From assembly GCF_900089075.1 (NCBI RefSeq), contig NZ_LT593746.1:124967-188966 (forward strand): a DNA stretch of 64,000 bases, in the 5' to 3' direction. Positions 10,058 through 20,229 of this stretch are shown piece after piece (position 1 is the first letter of the stretch; each line of letters opens with the position of its first letter). This DNA is from Vaginella massiliensis (GTDB lineage: Bacteria > Bacteroidota > Bacteroidia > Flavobacteriales > Weeksellaceae). The notes under the pieces were generated by a model. The model made no database searches and was not told the origin of the DNA. It worked only from the letters and a program-made list of their open reading frames with translations. The position numbers and the translations under genes are program-made.

Positions 10058-10072
10058 GTGACAATATGTCAC
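10058..10072. promoter_or_regulatory. Perfect palindrome upstream of dnaK, candidate operator
   Basis: GTGACA-ATA-TGTCAC, 6-base arms with 3-base centre, ~105 bases before the dnaK start and just past the preceding stop. A further TGTCAT lies 20 bases on. No CIRCE element (TTAGCACTC-N9-GAGTGCTAA) is seen, so a different regulator would be needed. Function is inference. Confidence 0.4.
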
Positions 10073-10177
10073 CTCGACAACTCCATTTGTCATAAAACTT
10101 TCCAATGGCACAAAGATTGACTATTAGCTAGTCGTAATCACAATTAATAAATCAAAAAACTAAAAAATATAAACGAA

Positions 10178-12079
10178 ATGAGCAAAATAATTGGAATTGA
10201 CTTAGGAACTACTAACTCATGTGTATCGGTTATGGAAGGATCAGATCCAACCGTAATTCCGAATGCAGAAGGTAAAAGAACCACCCCATCTATTGTAGCA
10301 TTTGTAGAAGGTGGTGAAATAAAAGTAGGTGACGCTGCAAAACGTCAGGCTGTTACCAACCCACACAAAACGGTATATTCTATCAAACGTTTTATGGGTA
10401 CTAAATTCAATAACGATCAAGCAGAAATCGATCGCGTTCCTTACAAAGTAGTGAAAGGAAACAACGACACGCCTGTAGTTGATATCGACGGACGCAATTA
10501 TACACCACAAGAAATCTCTGCTATGATTCTACAAAAAATGAAAAAAACAGCAGAAGATTATTTGGGTCAAGAAGTAACACGTGCAGTAATTACAGTACCT
10601 GCCTACTTCAACGACGCGCAAAGACAAGCGACCAAAGAAGCTGGAGAGATTGCAGGTCTCAAAGTAGAACGCATCATCAACGAGCCTACTGCAGCGGCTT
10701 TGGCGTACGGATTAGACAAAGCGAATTCTGACAAAAAAATTGCAGTTTACGACTTGGGAGGAGGTACTTTTGATATTTCTATCCTCGAGCTGGGAGACGG
10801 TGTTTTCGAAGTATTGTCTACCAATGGTGATACACACTTAGGAGGCGATGATTTCGACGATGCCATCATCAATTGGTTGGCATCAGAATTCCAATCGGCA
10901 GAAGGCGTTGACCTGAAAAAAGATGCGATGGCATTGCAACGTTTACGCGAAGCTGCAGAAAAAGCGAAAATCGAGTTGTCATCTTCGGCTCAAACCGAAA
11001 TCAACTTGCCGTATATCACCGCAAACGAAACCGGGCCAAAACACTTGGTGCAAACCTTAACACGTGCAAAATTTGAGCAATTGACAGACGACTTGGTGCG
11101 ACGTTCTATGGAGCCTTGTAAAAAAGCATTATCAGATGCTGGATTATCAACTTCTGACATCGACGAGGTTATTTTGGTAGGAGGTTCTACTCGTATCCCA
11201 AAAATCCAAGAAGAGGTAGAAAAATTCTTTGGTAAAAAACCTTCTAAAGGAGTAAACCCAGACGAGGTGGTAGCGATTGGAGCTGCAATTCAGGGTGGTG
11301 TTCTGACAGGAGATGTAAAAGATGTCTTACTATTAGACGTTACACCGCTTTCTTTAGGAATCGAAACCTTGGGTGGAGTTTTCACGAAATTGATTGAAGC
11401 CAATACGACTATTCCGACCAAAAAATCTGAAATTTTCTCTACCGCAGCAGACAATCAGCCAGCCGTAACCTTACGCGTAGGTCAGGGTGAACGTCCGATG
11501 TTCAACGACAATAAAGAAATCGGAAGATTCGATCTTACCGATATTCCACCTGCACCACGTGGAGTGCCACAAATCGAAGTTACATTCGACATCGACGCCA
11601 ACGGAATCTTGAATGTTTCTGCCAAAGACAAAGGAACAGGAAAAGAGCAAACCATTAAAATAGAAGCGTCATCTGGTCTAAGCGAAGCAGACATCGAACG
11701 CATGAAAAAAGAAGCGCAAGAAAATGCTGCAAAAGACGCTGAAGCCAAAGAAAAGGTTGAAAAAATAAATGCGGCAGATGCGTTAATCTTCCAGACCGAA
11801 AAACAACTGAAAGAATATGGCGACAAATTGCCAGCAGACAAAAAACAACCAATAGAAGATGCACTTACCGAAGTAAAAGCTGCACACGCAAGTCAGGACG
11901 TAAAAGCAATTGATGCTTCTATGGAAAAACTAAACACTGCTTGGAATAATGCTTCGCAAGAAATGTACGCTGCCATGAACCAAGGACAAGGCGATGCTGC
12001 ACAAGGTGCTGCAAATCCAGACCAAGGCAATGATTCTGGCGATGATGTACAAGACGTAGAATTCGAAGAAGTGAAATAA
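10178..12079 (+). CDS. dnaK: Chaperone protein DnaK (Hsp70)
   Basis: 633 residues, standard length. ATP-driven folding chaperone in the cytoplasm, working with DnaJ and GrpE (neither is here). The nucleotide-binding domain opens with [16 protein letters not shown], carries the linker [16 protein letters not shown] near residue 388, and the substrate-binding domain ends in the helical lid and the characteristic acidic tail [13 protein letters not shown] ~130-base upstream region with a palindrome suggests its own promoter. The last nine codons and the terminator are repeated 14.5 kb away (26590-26685). Confidence 0.98.
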   Translation: MSKIIGIDLGTTNSCVSVMEGSDPTVIPNAEGKRTTPSIVAFVEGGEIKVGDAAKRQAVTNPHKTVYSIKRFMGTKFNNDQAEIDRVPYKVVKGNNDTPVVDIDGRNYTPQEISAMILQKMKKTAEDYLGQEVTRAVITVPAYFNDAQRQATKEAGEIAGLKVERIINEPTAAALAYGLDKANSDKKIAVYDLGGGTFDISILELGDGVFEVLSTNGDTHLGGDDFDDAIINWLASEFQSAEGVDLKKDAMALQRLREAAEKAKIELSSSAQTEINLPYITANETGPKHLVQTLTRAKFEQLTDDLVRRSMEPCKKALSDAGLSTSDIDEVILVGGSTRIPKIQEEVEKFFGKKPSKGVNPDEVVAIGAAIQGGVLTGDVKDVLLLDVTPLSLGIETLGGVFTKLIEANTTIPTKKSEIFSTAADNQPAVTLRVGQGERPMFNDNKEIGRFDLTDIPPAPRGVPQIEVTFDIDANGILNVSAKDKGTGKEQTIKIEASSGLSEADIERMKKEAQENAAKDAEAKEKVEKINAADALIFQTEKQLKEYGDKLPADKKQPIEDALTEVKAAHASQDVKAIDASMEKLNTAWNNASQEMYAAMNQGQGDAAQGAANPDQGNDSGDDVQDVEFEEVK

Positions 12080-12148
12080 CGAGCAATTAACATCACGCAA
12101 CAATAAGCAACAAACCGCTGTAAACTATAGGTTGACAGCGGTTTTTTT
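12053..12148 (+). repeat. dnaK-tail direct repeat, left copy
   Basis: Covers the last nine codons of dnaK, the 3' untranslated stretch and the terminator. It pairs with 26590-26685: 96 bases at a constant offset of 14537 with about nine mismatches by eye, mostly in the coding part. Confidence 0.9.
12111..12148 (+). terminator. dnaK terminator
   Basis: Stem AAACCGCTGT/ACAGCGGTTT with a run of seven T. Confidence 0.9.
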
Positions 12149-12235
12149 ATGCCTTAAAATTCCTCTCCTCATTTCTGTTTTATTGCAACACTATCCTCCA
12201 AAATTATTTATGGAAACATTTTTGCTATAGAATTA

Positions 12236-12265
12236 TTGACATTTAAATCAATAAGTTACTATAAT
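12236..12265 (+). promoter_or_regulatory. Candidate sigma-70 consensus promoter of the DNA-repair operon
   Basis: TTGACA at 12236-12241, 18 bases, TATAAT at 12260-12265: both hexamers are perfect matches to the proteobacterial consensus, not the Bacteroidota TAnnTTTG form. A start near 12272 would place the TTG start codon at or next to the 5' end. The region is very A+T rich, so chance is possible. Confidence 0.4.
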
Positions 12266-12272
12266 TCAAATC

Positions 12273-13286
12273 TTGTCATTGAAGAATTTTATTCAATTTT
12301 CATCTAAAGGCATTTATTGCATTCCAGGAAAATTCTATTTAGATCCATGGAAGCCGGTAGACTATGCAATAATTTCTCATGGACACGCAGATCATGCACG
12401 TTCTGGAATGAAACATTATTTATGTCATCACTACACCAAACCTATTATTCAACATAGAATTGGTAAAGATATATCTGTTGAAAGTATTGGATACAATGAT
12501 CCTATCAATATTAATGGCGTTAAAGTTTCTCTTCATCCAGCAGGACATTTAATTGGTTCTGCTCAAATAAGATTGGAATGGAAAGGTTATGTATTTGTAT
12601 TTTCTGGAGATTATAAAGTAGATGAAGATGAAATTAGCACTCCTTTTGAGCCTGTAAAGTGTCACACTTTCGTTACAGAATCAACTTTTGGCTTACCTAT
12701 TTATAAATGGCAGAAAAACGATATCTACAAAGAGCAACTAACGAATTGGGTTCATCGTAATCAAGAAAACAATAAAACCAGTGTCTTTTTTGGGTATTCG
12801 CTCGGAAAGGCACAACGCATTATGAAATTAATTGAAGGCATTGATGAAATTTATGTTCATTCGGCGATTGATAATTTAAACAAAGCTATAGAAAGTACGG
12901 GTTATGAAATTCCAGAATACCATAGAATTGACTGGGATAATAAAAAGCAAATGGATGGTAAAATTGTGATACTTCCTCCTGCCCTATTAGGTTCTAATAT
13001 GATTAAGAAGGTTCCCAATGCAGCGACAGCAATTTGTTCGGGTTGGATGCAAATTAGAGGTAACAGAAGATGGAAATCTGTTGATGCTGGCTTTCCTGTC
13101 AGCGATCATGCGGATTGGGATGGATTAATTTCTGCAGTTAAAGCAACAGAAGCCGAAAAAGTATATGTAACACATGGGTCTCAGGCTACTTTTGCTAAAT
13201 ATTTAAATGAAATTGGGATTGAGTCTTATGAGCTAAAGACAGAATATGGCGAAGAAGAAAAATCCGAAAGCGAGTTAAAATCCTGA
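12273..13286 (+). CDS. Ligase-associated DNA exonuclease (metallo-beta-lactamase fold)
   Basis: 337 residues. An MBL/beta-CASP-type nuclease with metal motif SHGHADH near residue 42, then HPAGHLIGSAQI, FSGDYK and the C-terminal SDHADW and THGS motifs. It corresponds to the TIGR04122 family, always found with an ATP-dependent ligase, a Lhr-like helicase and a metallophosphoesterase in a four-gene repair cluster; all four are here in that order. Start is taken as TTG at 12273 (another TTG at 12279); no in-frame ATG exists before the conserved sequence. Codons are more A/T rich than in dnaK upstream, consistent with acquired DNA. The ligase start follows after two bases. Confidence 0.88.
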   Translation: MSLKNFIQFSSKGIYCIPGKFYLDPWKPVDYAIISHGHADHARSGMKHYLCHHYTKPIIQHRIGKDISVESIGYNDPININGVKVSLHPAGHLIGSAQIRLEWKGYVFVFSGDYKVDEDEISTPFEPVKCHTFVTESTFGLPIYKWQKNDIYKEQLTNWVHRNQENNKTSVFFGYSLGKAQRIMKLIEGIDEIYVHSAIDNLNKAIESTGYEIPEYHRIDWDNKKQMDGKIVILPPALLGSNMIKKVPNAATAICSGWMQIRGNRRWKSVDAGFPVSDHADWDGLISAVKATEAEKVYVTHGSQATFAKYLNEIGIESYELKTEYGEEEKSESELKS

Positions 13287-13288
13287 CC

Positions 13289-14884
13289 ATGAAACACTTC
13301 TCTGAACTTATATCTACCGTCGAAATGACTAATAAGACCAATGCAAAGATTGCTGCATTGGCTAACTATTTTGAGACGGCCGAGGACCGCGATAAATTGT
13401 GGTTAATTGCGCTGTTTACTGGAAAAAGACCAAAACGACCAGTGAAAACAACGCTTATGAAAGAATGGGCGATGGAAATCGCTAACATTCCGGAATGGCT
13501 ATTTTTAGAAAGTTATTCTGCTGTGGGTGATTTAGCAGAAACCATTTCCCTCATTTTACCTGAGCCTCAAAATGAAATCAACAAACCTCTTCATGTTTGG
13601 ATGAATGAATTAAAAGAACTTAAATATAAATCTGATGAGGACAAAAAAAGCTATGTAACTAAAGCTTGGAAAGGATTATCTCAACAAGATAGATTGATTT
13701 TTAATAAATTAATTGGTGGAAGCTTTAGAATAGGTGTTTCTAAGAAAACATTGGTGAATGGTTTATCTAAATTCTCTGGCCGAGATGCAAATCAACTTAT
13801 GCATAGCATCATTGGTAATTGGGATATGAATTCCATTAGTTTCAATGAATTAATTTCTGGAAAACACATTAATTATGATGATTCCAAGCCCTATCCTTTC
13901 TGTTTGGCCTATGCCCTTGAAAAGGATTTGAATGAGCTAGGTTCACCCCAAGAATGGCAGGTAGAATATAAATGGGATGGAATTCGAGGTCAAATTGTAA
14001 AAAGAAACGACAAAATCTTCATTTGGTCGCGCGGTGAGGAATTGGTAACCAATCAATTCCCTGAATTGGTAGAGGTTTTTAAAAATCTAAAAGAAGATTT
14101 CGTTATCGATGGCGAGATTCTACCACTGAAGGACGGAAATGTTTTACTATTTAATGATTTACAAAAAAGATTAAATCGTAATAATGTTACCAAAAAGCTT
14201 TTAGAAGAGGTTCCGATTGGTTTTTATATGTATGATTGCATGGAATGGAATGAAACTGATATTCGTGAAAAACCTTTAAAATTTAGAAGAGAAAAATTAG
14301 AGGAATTAACTGTAGATATTCAAAGTGAACTCATCAAACTCTCTGAAATTATACCATTTGAAAATTGGGAGGAATTAAGAAAAATTAGAGAAAAAGCCAG
14401 ATCTATCAATTCAGAAGGATTGATGTTGAAACAAAAAGTTTCACCCTACCATACTGGAAGAAAAAAGGGCGATTGGTGGAAGTGGAAAGTCGACCCGCTA
14501 ACGATTGATGCTGTTATGATATATGCGCAACGTGGATCTGGGAGACGAAGTGGTCACTATAGTGATTATACTTTTGCTGTGAGAGATGGTGAGAAATTGG
14601 TTAGCATTGCCAAGGCCTATTCTGGATTAACGGATAAAGAAATTCAAGAAGTTAGTCGATTTGTTCGCAAAAATGAAATTGAAAAATTCGGGCCAGTTAG
14701 AACTGTTAAACCGGAACTTGTATTTGAAATTGCATTTGAAGGAATTGCATTAAGTAATCGCCATAAATCTGGTGTTGCTTTAAGATTTCCAAGAATTAAA
14801 AGATGGAGAAAAGATAAAACGGTCGATGAAATTGATACGATTGAAAGCGTCAAAGCTTTAATTGATTCACTATCTATTGATTAA
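13289..14884 (+). CDS. ATP-dependent DNA ligase (cluster-type)
   Basis: 531 residues. N-terminal DNA-binding domain (to ~residue 200), nucleotidyltransferase domain with motif I EYKWDGIRG (lysine at residue 228 is adenylated), motif III/IIIa (FVIDGEIL, IGFYMYD), motif IV (SEGLMLK) and motif V (WWKWKVDP), then an OB domain to the end. It seals nicks with ATP, in contrast to the housekeeping NAD-dependent LigA. It matches the bacterial cluster ligase group (TIGR04120). ATG start two bases after the exonuclease stop, so translation is probably coupled. Confidence 0.92.
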   Translation: MKHFSELISTVEMTNKTNAKIAALANYFETAEDRDKLWLIALFTGKRPKRPVKTTLMKEWAMEIANIPEWLFLESYSAVGDLAETISLILPEPQNEINKPLHVWMNELKELKYKSDEDKKSYVTKAWKGLSQQDRLIFNKLIGGSFRIGVSKKTLVNGLSKFSGRDANQLMHSIIGNWDMNSISFNELISGKHINYDDSKPYPFCLAYALEKDLNELGSPQEWQVEYKWDGIRGQIVKRNDKIFIWSRGEELVTNQFPELVEVFKNLKEDFVIDGEILPLKDGNVLLFNDLQKRLNRNNVTKKLLEEVPIGFYMYDCMEWNETDIREKPLKFRREKLEELTVDIQSELIKLSEIIPFENWEELRKIREKARSINSEGLMLKQKVSPYHTGRKKGDWWKWKVDPLTIDAVMIYAQRGSGRRSGHYSDYTFAVRDGEKLVSIAKAYSGLTDKEIQEVSRFVRKNEIEKFGPVRTVKPELVFEIAFEGIALSNRHKSGVALRFPRIKRWRKDKTVDEIDTIESVKALIDSLSID

Positions 14885-14901
14885 TTTAAAGGATTAAGCG
14901 A

Positions 14902-17340
14902 GTGTCGAAATTTAAAAATAGTGAAGGATATCAAATCATTTCTGACTGGATGCACTCCAACGGTAATGAGGCTTTTCAATTTCAAGAAAAAACTTGGGCG
15001 AAATTCAGCACAGGTCATAGCGGAATGGTCGTTGCACCAACGGGTTATGGTAAGACTTTTTCGGTTTTCTTGGCTGTTCTGATTGACTATTTAAATCATC
15101 CAAAAAAATACGCTGGCAAAGGAATTAAACTCATTTGGGTTTCTCCTCTTCGCTCTTTGGCCAAGGATTTACAGCGTGCGATGCAAGAAGTAATTAATGA
15201 GGTTGGATTAGATTGGGTCGTTGAAACAAGAAATGGTGATACGCCTGCAAAAATCAAACAACGTCAAGCGCGATCGATGCCGGAGATATTAATCGTAACA
15301 CCAGAAACGCTCCATTTGTTGTTCGCCATGAAAAATCATCAACGATTTTTCAAAAATATACAATGTATTGCCATAGATGAATGGCACGAACTCTTGGGCA
15401 GCAAAAGGGGCGTTCTAACTGAATTAGCGATTTCTTATCTTCAAAAATTTAACACTCAACTTAAAATTTGGGGCATTACTGCTACCATTGGAAATCTAGA
15501 AGAAGCTATGGAAGTTTTAATTCCATATGACATTAAAAAAATTTCTATTCAAACCAGATTAAAGAAAAAGACAGAAATTGAAACTGTATTTCCTGATGAA
15601 ATTGAGGTTTTACCTTGGGCAGGACATTTGGGTTCTAAAATGGTGGACAAGATTCTTCCAATTATCAATCAAGCAGAAACGGCACTTATTTTCACCAATA
15701 CGAGAAGTCAATCTGAGATGTGGTATCAACTGATTTTAGCTGGCGATCCATCTTTAGCAGGATTAATTGCCATTCATCACGGCTCGATTGACAAAAACCT
15801 AAGAGAATGGATTGAAGATAATTTATCCTCAGGACGATTAAAAGCTGTAATTGCTACTTCTTCATTAGATTTAGGAGTTGATTTTAAACCGGTAGACACC
15901 GTCATTCAAATTGGTTCTGTGAAAGGAGTTGCTAGGTTTCTACAAAGGGCAGGTAGAAGTGGCCATTCTCCTTTTGAAACCTCAAAAATCTATTTTATTC
16001 CGACGCATTCTTTAGAATTAATTGAAATTTCAGCAATAAAAGAAGCGGTTAAACAAAAGGTGATTGAAGTTAGATCTCCCATGGTTTTAACCTATGATGT
16101 TTTAATCCAATTTTTAGTGACTTTGGCTGTTGGTGATGGTTATAGAGAGGATGAAATCAAAGAAATTGTAGAAAGAACGTATGCTTTTAAACTTTTAAAT
16201 GAAGAAGATTGGGCATGGGCATTTAATTTTATTACCCAAGGCGGACCTGCATTAAAACGTTATGAAGAGTATCATAAAGTTGAAGTTCAAGAAGATGGTC
16301 TTTATAAAGTCACCAATAGGAGAATTGCGTTGCTACATCGCATGAACATGGGCGTGATTGTGAGTGATGTGTTGATGAAAGTTAAATTCAGAAGTGGAGG
16401 TTACATCGGAATGGTCGAGGAATATTTCATCTCAAAAATGAAAATTGGAGATAAATTTATTTTAGCTGGTCGAACTTTAGAACTTTTAAACATAAAAGAT
16501 ACCATCGCTTATGTGAAATCTTCTAGCGGAAAAGCGATTACGCCCAGTTGGCTCGGTGGTCGATTACCTCTTTCCTCGGATTTAAGTCATTTTATGAGAA
16601 CTAAGTTGGCGGATGCCCTTCAACCTACGCCAAAAGAAAAAGAATTAAAGTTCTTAAATCCTTTGTTAATACGCCAAGACGAACGCTCTCATATTCCCAA
16701 ATCAGATGAATTTTTGGTTGAAATGATAAAAACCCGCGATGGGCATCATCTCTTTATGTACCCTTTTGAGGGTAGACTGGTGCACGAGATTTTTGCGTCG
16801 ATTATCGCCTATCGTATTAGTTTGATTAAACCCATTAGCTTCACTATTGCTATGAATGATTATGGTTTTGAACTTTTAAGCGATCAGGAAATTCCATTAG
16901 ATGAAGAGAATTTATTTAAAATTTTAAGTTTAGATAATCTAATGCAAGATGCGGTGGCCAGTGTAAATGCAACGGAAATGGCTTCTAGAAAGTTCAGAGA
17001 TATTGCAGTGATTTCAGGTTTAGTCTTGCAGAATTATTATGGTAAAAGTAAGAATTACAAAAGTCTGCAAAGCTCTACAGGTTTAATTTTTAGGGTTTTA
17101 GAAGATTATGATCCCAATAATTTATTATTAAAACAAGCTTATACCGAAGTATTTGACCAGCAATTCGAGGAAGTTCGTTTGAAGAAAGCATTTAATAGAA
17201 TTGCACACAGTAAATTAATTTTTAAAAGAGGAACAGCCTTTACGCCGCTTAGTTTTCCAATAAAAGTGGATAGCCTCCGTGCGAGTATGAGCAACGAAGA
17301 TTTGGTGAAAAGAATTGAAAAAATGCAAAAGTTGATGTAG
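14902..17340 (+). CDS. Ligase-associated DEXH-box helicase (Lhr-core type)
   Basis: 812 residues. Superfamily 2 helicase: Walker A APTGYGKT near residue 47, motif Ia WVSPLRSLAKDL, motif II IDEWHE near 160, motif III TATIG, motif V ATSSLDLGVDF and motif VI FLQRAGRSGH, followed by the winged-helix and Lhr-type C-terminal domain. The TIGR04121 group translocates 3'-5' on single-stranded DNA in related systems. Start is GTG at 14902, preceded by AAAGGA, one of the few Shine-Dalgarno-like sites in this window. It is third in the operon, 17 bases after the ligase. Confidence 0.92.
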   Translation: MSKFKNSEGYQIISDWMHSNGNEAFQFQEKTWAKFSTGHSGMVVAPTGYGKTFSVFLAVLIDYLNHPKKYAGKGIKLIWVSPLRSLAKDLQRAMQEVINEVGLDWVVETRNGDTPAKIKQRQARSMPEILIVTPETLHLLFAMKNHQRFFKNIQCIAIDEWHELLGSKRGVLTELAISYLQKFNTQLKIWGITATIGNLEEAMEVLIPYDIKKISIQTRLKKKTEIETVFPDEIEVLPWAGHLGSKMVDKILPIINQAETALIFTNTRSQSEMWYQLILAGDPSLAGLIAIHHGSIDKNLREWIEDNLSSGRLKAVIATSSLDLGVDFKPVDTVIQIGSVKGVARFLQRAGRSGHSPFETSKIYFIPTHSLELIEISAIKEAVKQKVIEVRSPMVLTYDVLIQFLVTLAVGDGYREDEIKEIVERTYAFKLLNEEDWAWAFNFITQGGPALKRYEEYHKVEVQEDGLYKVTNRRIALLHRMNMGVIVSDVLMKVKFRSGGYIGMVEEYFISKMKIGDKFILAGRTLELLNIKDTIAYVKSSSGKAITPSWLGGRLPLSSDLSHFMRTKLADALQPTPKEKELKFLNPLLIRQDERSHIPKSDEFLVEMIKTRDGHHLFMYPFEGRLVHEIFASIIAYRISLIKPISFTIAMNDYGFELLSDQEIPLDEENLFKILSLDNLMQDAVASVNATEMASRKFRDIAVISGLVLQNYYGKSKNYKSLQSSTGLIFRVLEDYDPNNLLLKQAYTEVFDQQFEEVRLKKAFNRIAHSKLIFKRGTAFTPLSFPIKVDSLRASMSNEDLVKRIEKMQKLM

Positions 17341-17367
17341 TTTTATAAACTCAAAAGATAGAAAGGT

Positions 17368-17997
17368 TTGGAGATTCAATTTAGTGGAGAAAAATTTATT
17401 TTAGATACAGGAAAAGCTTTATATCATGTTGATTCCAAAAGTCTTATCATCGCTGATGTACATTTAGGAAAATCCACTCATTTTAGAAAAAACGGTATTG
17501 CTATTCCTAGTAATATCGCCGAAAGTGATTTAAGTCGTTTGGCTGATTTAATTAATAAATACGCTCCGAATCAAGTTATTATTGCAGGAGATTTCTTTCA
17601 TGCCTCTGCCAATTCAGAAATTGAGATTTTTAAATCTTGGAGAAATAAATATTTAAACTTAAAATTCATATTGGTTAAAGGTAATCATGACCGATTAAAA
17701 GTTTCTGTTTATAAAGAATTAGGCATCGAATTAGTTGATGAAAACTTAGACTTTAAAAATTTTATCATAACACATCATCCAAGCGAAAAGCCTGAATTTC
17801 CAAATATTTGTGGACATATACATCCGGGGGTGAATTTAAAACTAAGTGCTCGACAAAAAATTAGATTAGCGAGTTTTCTTTTACAGAAAAATCAATTAAT
17901 CCTTCCAGCCTTTAGTGAGTTCACAGGACTTGATACACGTTTACAATCTACAGGAAAAAATTTTGTTATTGCTAACGATAGAATTTTAGAGATATAA
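17368..17997 (+). CDS. pdeM: Ligase-associated DNA damage response endonuclease PdeM
   Basis: 209 residues, a binuclear metallophosphoesterase. Metal-site motifs are all present: ADVHLGKSTHFR, GDFFHA, VKGNHDR, THHPSEKP and GHIHPG. Members (TIGR04123) are Mn-dependent endonucleases of the same repair cluster. Start is taken as TTG at 17368, leading straight into the conserved N-terminus; three of the four operon genes therefore use non-ATG starts. It ends at a shared terminator with the catalase gene. Confidence 0.88.
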   Translation: MEIQFSGEKFILDTGKALYHVDSKSLIIADVHLGKSTHFRKNGIAIPSNIAESDLSRLADLINKYAPNQVIIAGDFFHASANSEIEIFKSWRNKYLNLKFILVKGNHDRLKVSVYKELGIELVDENLDFKNFIITHHPSEKPEFPNICGHIHPGVNLKLSARQKIRLASFLLQKNQLILPAFSEFTGLDTRLQSTGKNFVIANDRILEI

Positions 17998-18037
17998 AAA
18001 AACTCCCTTTCTAATGAAAAGGAGTTTGAATTTTTAA
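17997..18037. terminator. Terminator between pdeM and catalase genes
   Basis: Stem AAACTCCCTTTC/GAAAAGGAGTTT (one mismatch), A-run before and T-run after; converging genes on both sides. Confidence 0.75.
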
Positions 18038-18050
18038 TCTTGAATTAAAA

Positions 18051-20123
18051 TTAAACAGAAATCATTTTAGCTTTTTCTTCTCGATCCCAATTTCTGTGTT
18101 TTGCAATGGCAGACGAAAAATCGCTAGGTTCTCCATCAATAAAAATAAATTTATCTTCTTTGTAATCCTTAGCTTGACTATTCTTTAATAAGTCTTCTGC
18201 ATTAGCTGTAACTGCAATGGCTTTACAATATTTGTATGATTCATCAATGAATTTAAAGACTTTCGCCTCATTCATTAAAGCATTTACACTCTTACCTCCT
18301 GGAATAAACAAGGCATCATACAACACCGATTCCGTCGTCATTAGAGCTGCATCTACCTTATGCTCCATACCCTCATTACACTTGATCGTTCCTCCGTGTG
18401 GAGCAATTAATTTCACCATCGCATTTTTGGACTCTAAATGATCTTTAATAGACTGATAATCTTTCATGTTAAATCCATCAGCGACCAAAACAGCAATCAT
18501 ACGAGCATCAATTCTGTCCGACTTAATATGCGTCATACTCAAGGCTGGCGATTTTTCTAAATACACCTTAACATCTCCAGGTTGATCAGAGCCATCGGCA
18601 TCTGCTCCAATCGCTTGGTTGACTGGCATATCGATGGATTTTGGAACTTTTAAACCTAAATTCTTAGCTACCTTACTCGCCAAATCCTCATTTATCTTAT
18701 TAATCTGAAACAACATTCTCTCTTGAATATGTTGCTGTGTACATTTTCCTAATTCAAATGAGTAAGCATTTACCATGTGATTTTGTTCCCAAGGCTGTAA
18801 ACTTCTGAATAGCAACGCTGGTTGAGAATAATGATCAGAAAAACTTTCGCTTCTAGCTCTTACTTTATGTGCTTCTACTGGAGCTGGAACAGAAGTAAAT
18901 CCTCCCTCAGCCATTTTAGCCAAATGCGGACATCCGCCTGCTAGACTATTTGGGAAATAAGATGATTTTCCTTTGTGAATTTGGGTTTGAAACTGTCCGT
19001 CTCGTTGATTATTATGAACCTCATTAATTGCTCGATTAATCGGTATTTGATTAAAATTCGCGCCACCTAATCGGTAAATCTGGGTGTCATGATAAGAGAA
19101 CAATCTACTTTGTAACAAAGGATCATCAGAAAAATCAATACCGGGCACTACTCTACCTGGATGAAAAGCCGCTTGTTCGGTTTCTGCAAAGAAATTTTCA
19201 GGATTTCGATTCAGAGTCATTTTACCTACAATTTTAACCGGTACTATTTCCTCTGGAATTAATTTAGTCGCATCCAAAATATCAAAATCGAATTTCATTT
19301 CATCTTCTTCTGGAATGATTTGCAAACCTAATTCCCACTCTGGATAGTGTCCTGCTTCGATCGCATCCCATAAATCTCTTCGGTGATAATCTGAATCAGC
19401 GCCATTGATTTTAACCGCTTCTTCCCAAGTTACTCCGTGAATTCCTAACAATGGTTTCCAGTGAAATCTAACGAAACAAGATTTTCCTGAAGCATTAACC
19501 AATCTAAAGGTATGAATACCAAAACCTTCCATCATACGCAAACTTCTAGGAATGGCTCTATCACTCATCGCCCACATATGGTTGTGCAAGGTTTCAGTTG
19601 CATGCGATACAAAATCGTAGAAAGTGTCATGCGCAGATGCCGCCTGTGGAATTTGATTATCTGGCTCTGGCTTCACCGAATGAACTAAATCTGGGAATTT
19701 CATTCCATCTTGAATGAAGAAAACTGGCGTGTTGTTTCCAACTAAATCGTAATTACCTTCATCAGTGTAAAACTTTACTGAGAATCCTCTAATATCTCTC
19801 GCCAAATCGGGTGAACCTCTAAAACCTGCAACCGTAGAGAATCTAACGAATACAGGCGTTTTACGACTCGTATCTGTCAAAAAACCTGCTTTGGTATATT
19901 TTTCTAAACTTTCATATAGTTCGAAAACACCGTGTGCTGCACTACCTCTTGCGTGTACGACTCTTTCGGGTATTCTCTCACGATCAAAATGTGACATTTT
20001 CTCACGATGAATAAAATCTTCTAACAAAGAAGGACCTCTTTCTCCCGCTTTTAAAGAATTATTGTCGTCATTAATTTTAACACCATCGTTGGTCGTCATT
20101 GTGTGATCAATCGGACATTTCAT
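18051..20123 (-). CDS. katE: Catalase, large-subunit KatE/HPII type
   Basis: 690 residues from this start. Degrades hydrogen peroxide; heme-binding monofunctional catalase. Distal histidine lies in [12 protein letters not shown], followed by [13 protein letters not shown]; the proximal tyrosine is in [12 protein letters not shown]. The final ~150 residues form a class I amidotransferase-like (DJ-1/PfpI) domain, including [12 protein letters not shown], found only in large-subunit catalases. The ATG at 20123 begins just before the conserved sequence. A better-looking start at 20178 is separated by a frameshift in a run of nine A (20144-20152 on the plus strand as T); one extra A would add ~18 lysine-rich residues. 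An IS element sits directly upstream. Confidence 0.93.
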   Translation of the reverse strand: MKCPIDHTMTTNDGVKINDDNNSLKAGERGPSLLEDFIHREKMSHFDRERIPERVVHARGSAAHGVFELYESLEKYTKAGFLTDTSRKTPVFVRFSTVAGFRGSPDLARDIRGFSVKFYTDEGNYDLVGNNTPVFFIQDGMKFPDLVHSVKPEPDNQIPQAASAHDTFYDFVSHATETLHNHMWAMSDRAIPRSLRMMEGFGIHTFRLVNASGKSCFVRFHWKPLLGIHGVTWEEAVKINGADSDYHRRDLWDAIEAGHYPEWELGLQIIPEEDEMKFDFDILDATKLIPEEIVPVKIVGKMTLNRNPENFFAETEQAAFHPGRVVPGIDFSDDPLLQSRLFSYHDTQIYRLGGANFNQIPINRAINEVHNNQRDGQFQTQIHKGKSSYFPNSLAGGCPHLAKMAEGGFTSVPAPVEAHKVRARSESFSDHYSQPALLFRSLQPWEQNHMVNAYSFELGKCTQQHIQERMLFQINKINEDLASKVAKNLGLKVPKSIDMPVNQAIGADADGSDQPGDVKVYLEKSPALSMTHIKSDRIDARMIAVLVADGFNMKDYQSIKDHLESKNAMVKLIAPHGGTIKCNEGMEHKVDAALMTTESVLYDALFIPGGKSVNALMNEAKVFKFIDESYKYCKAIAVTANAEDLLKNSQAKDYKEDKFIFIDGEPSDFSSAIAKHRNWDREEKAKMISV

Positions 20124-20220
20124 GTCCTTTTCTAAATCCTGAATTTTTTTTTGAAGTTGGTTTGTTGTCTTTTTTCATATTGATAAAGATTGATAATTAA
20201 TATATTTCTATGTTTTAAAT

Positions 20221-20229
20221 ATTTTAAAA
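20221..20229 (+). repeat. Target-site duplication, left
   Basis: ATTTTAAAA, repeated at 21211-21219 on the other side of the IS. Eight bases would be usual for IS1595-type elements; the ninth may belong to the end. Confidence 0.75.
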
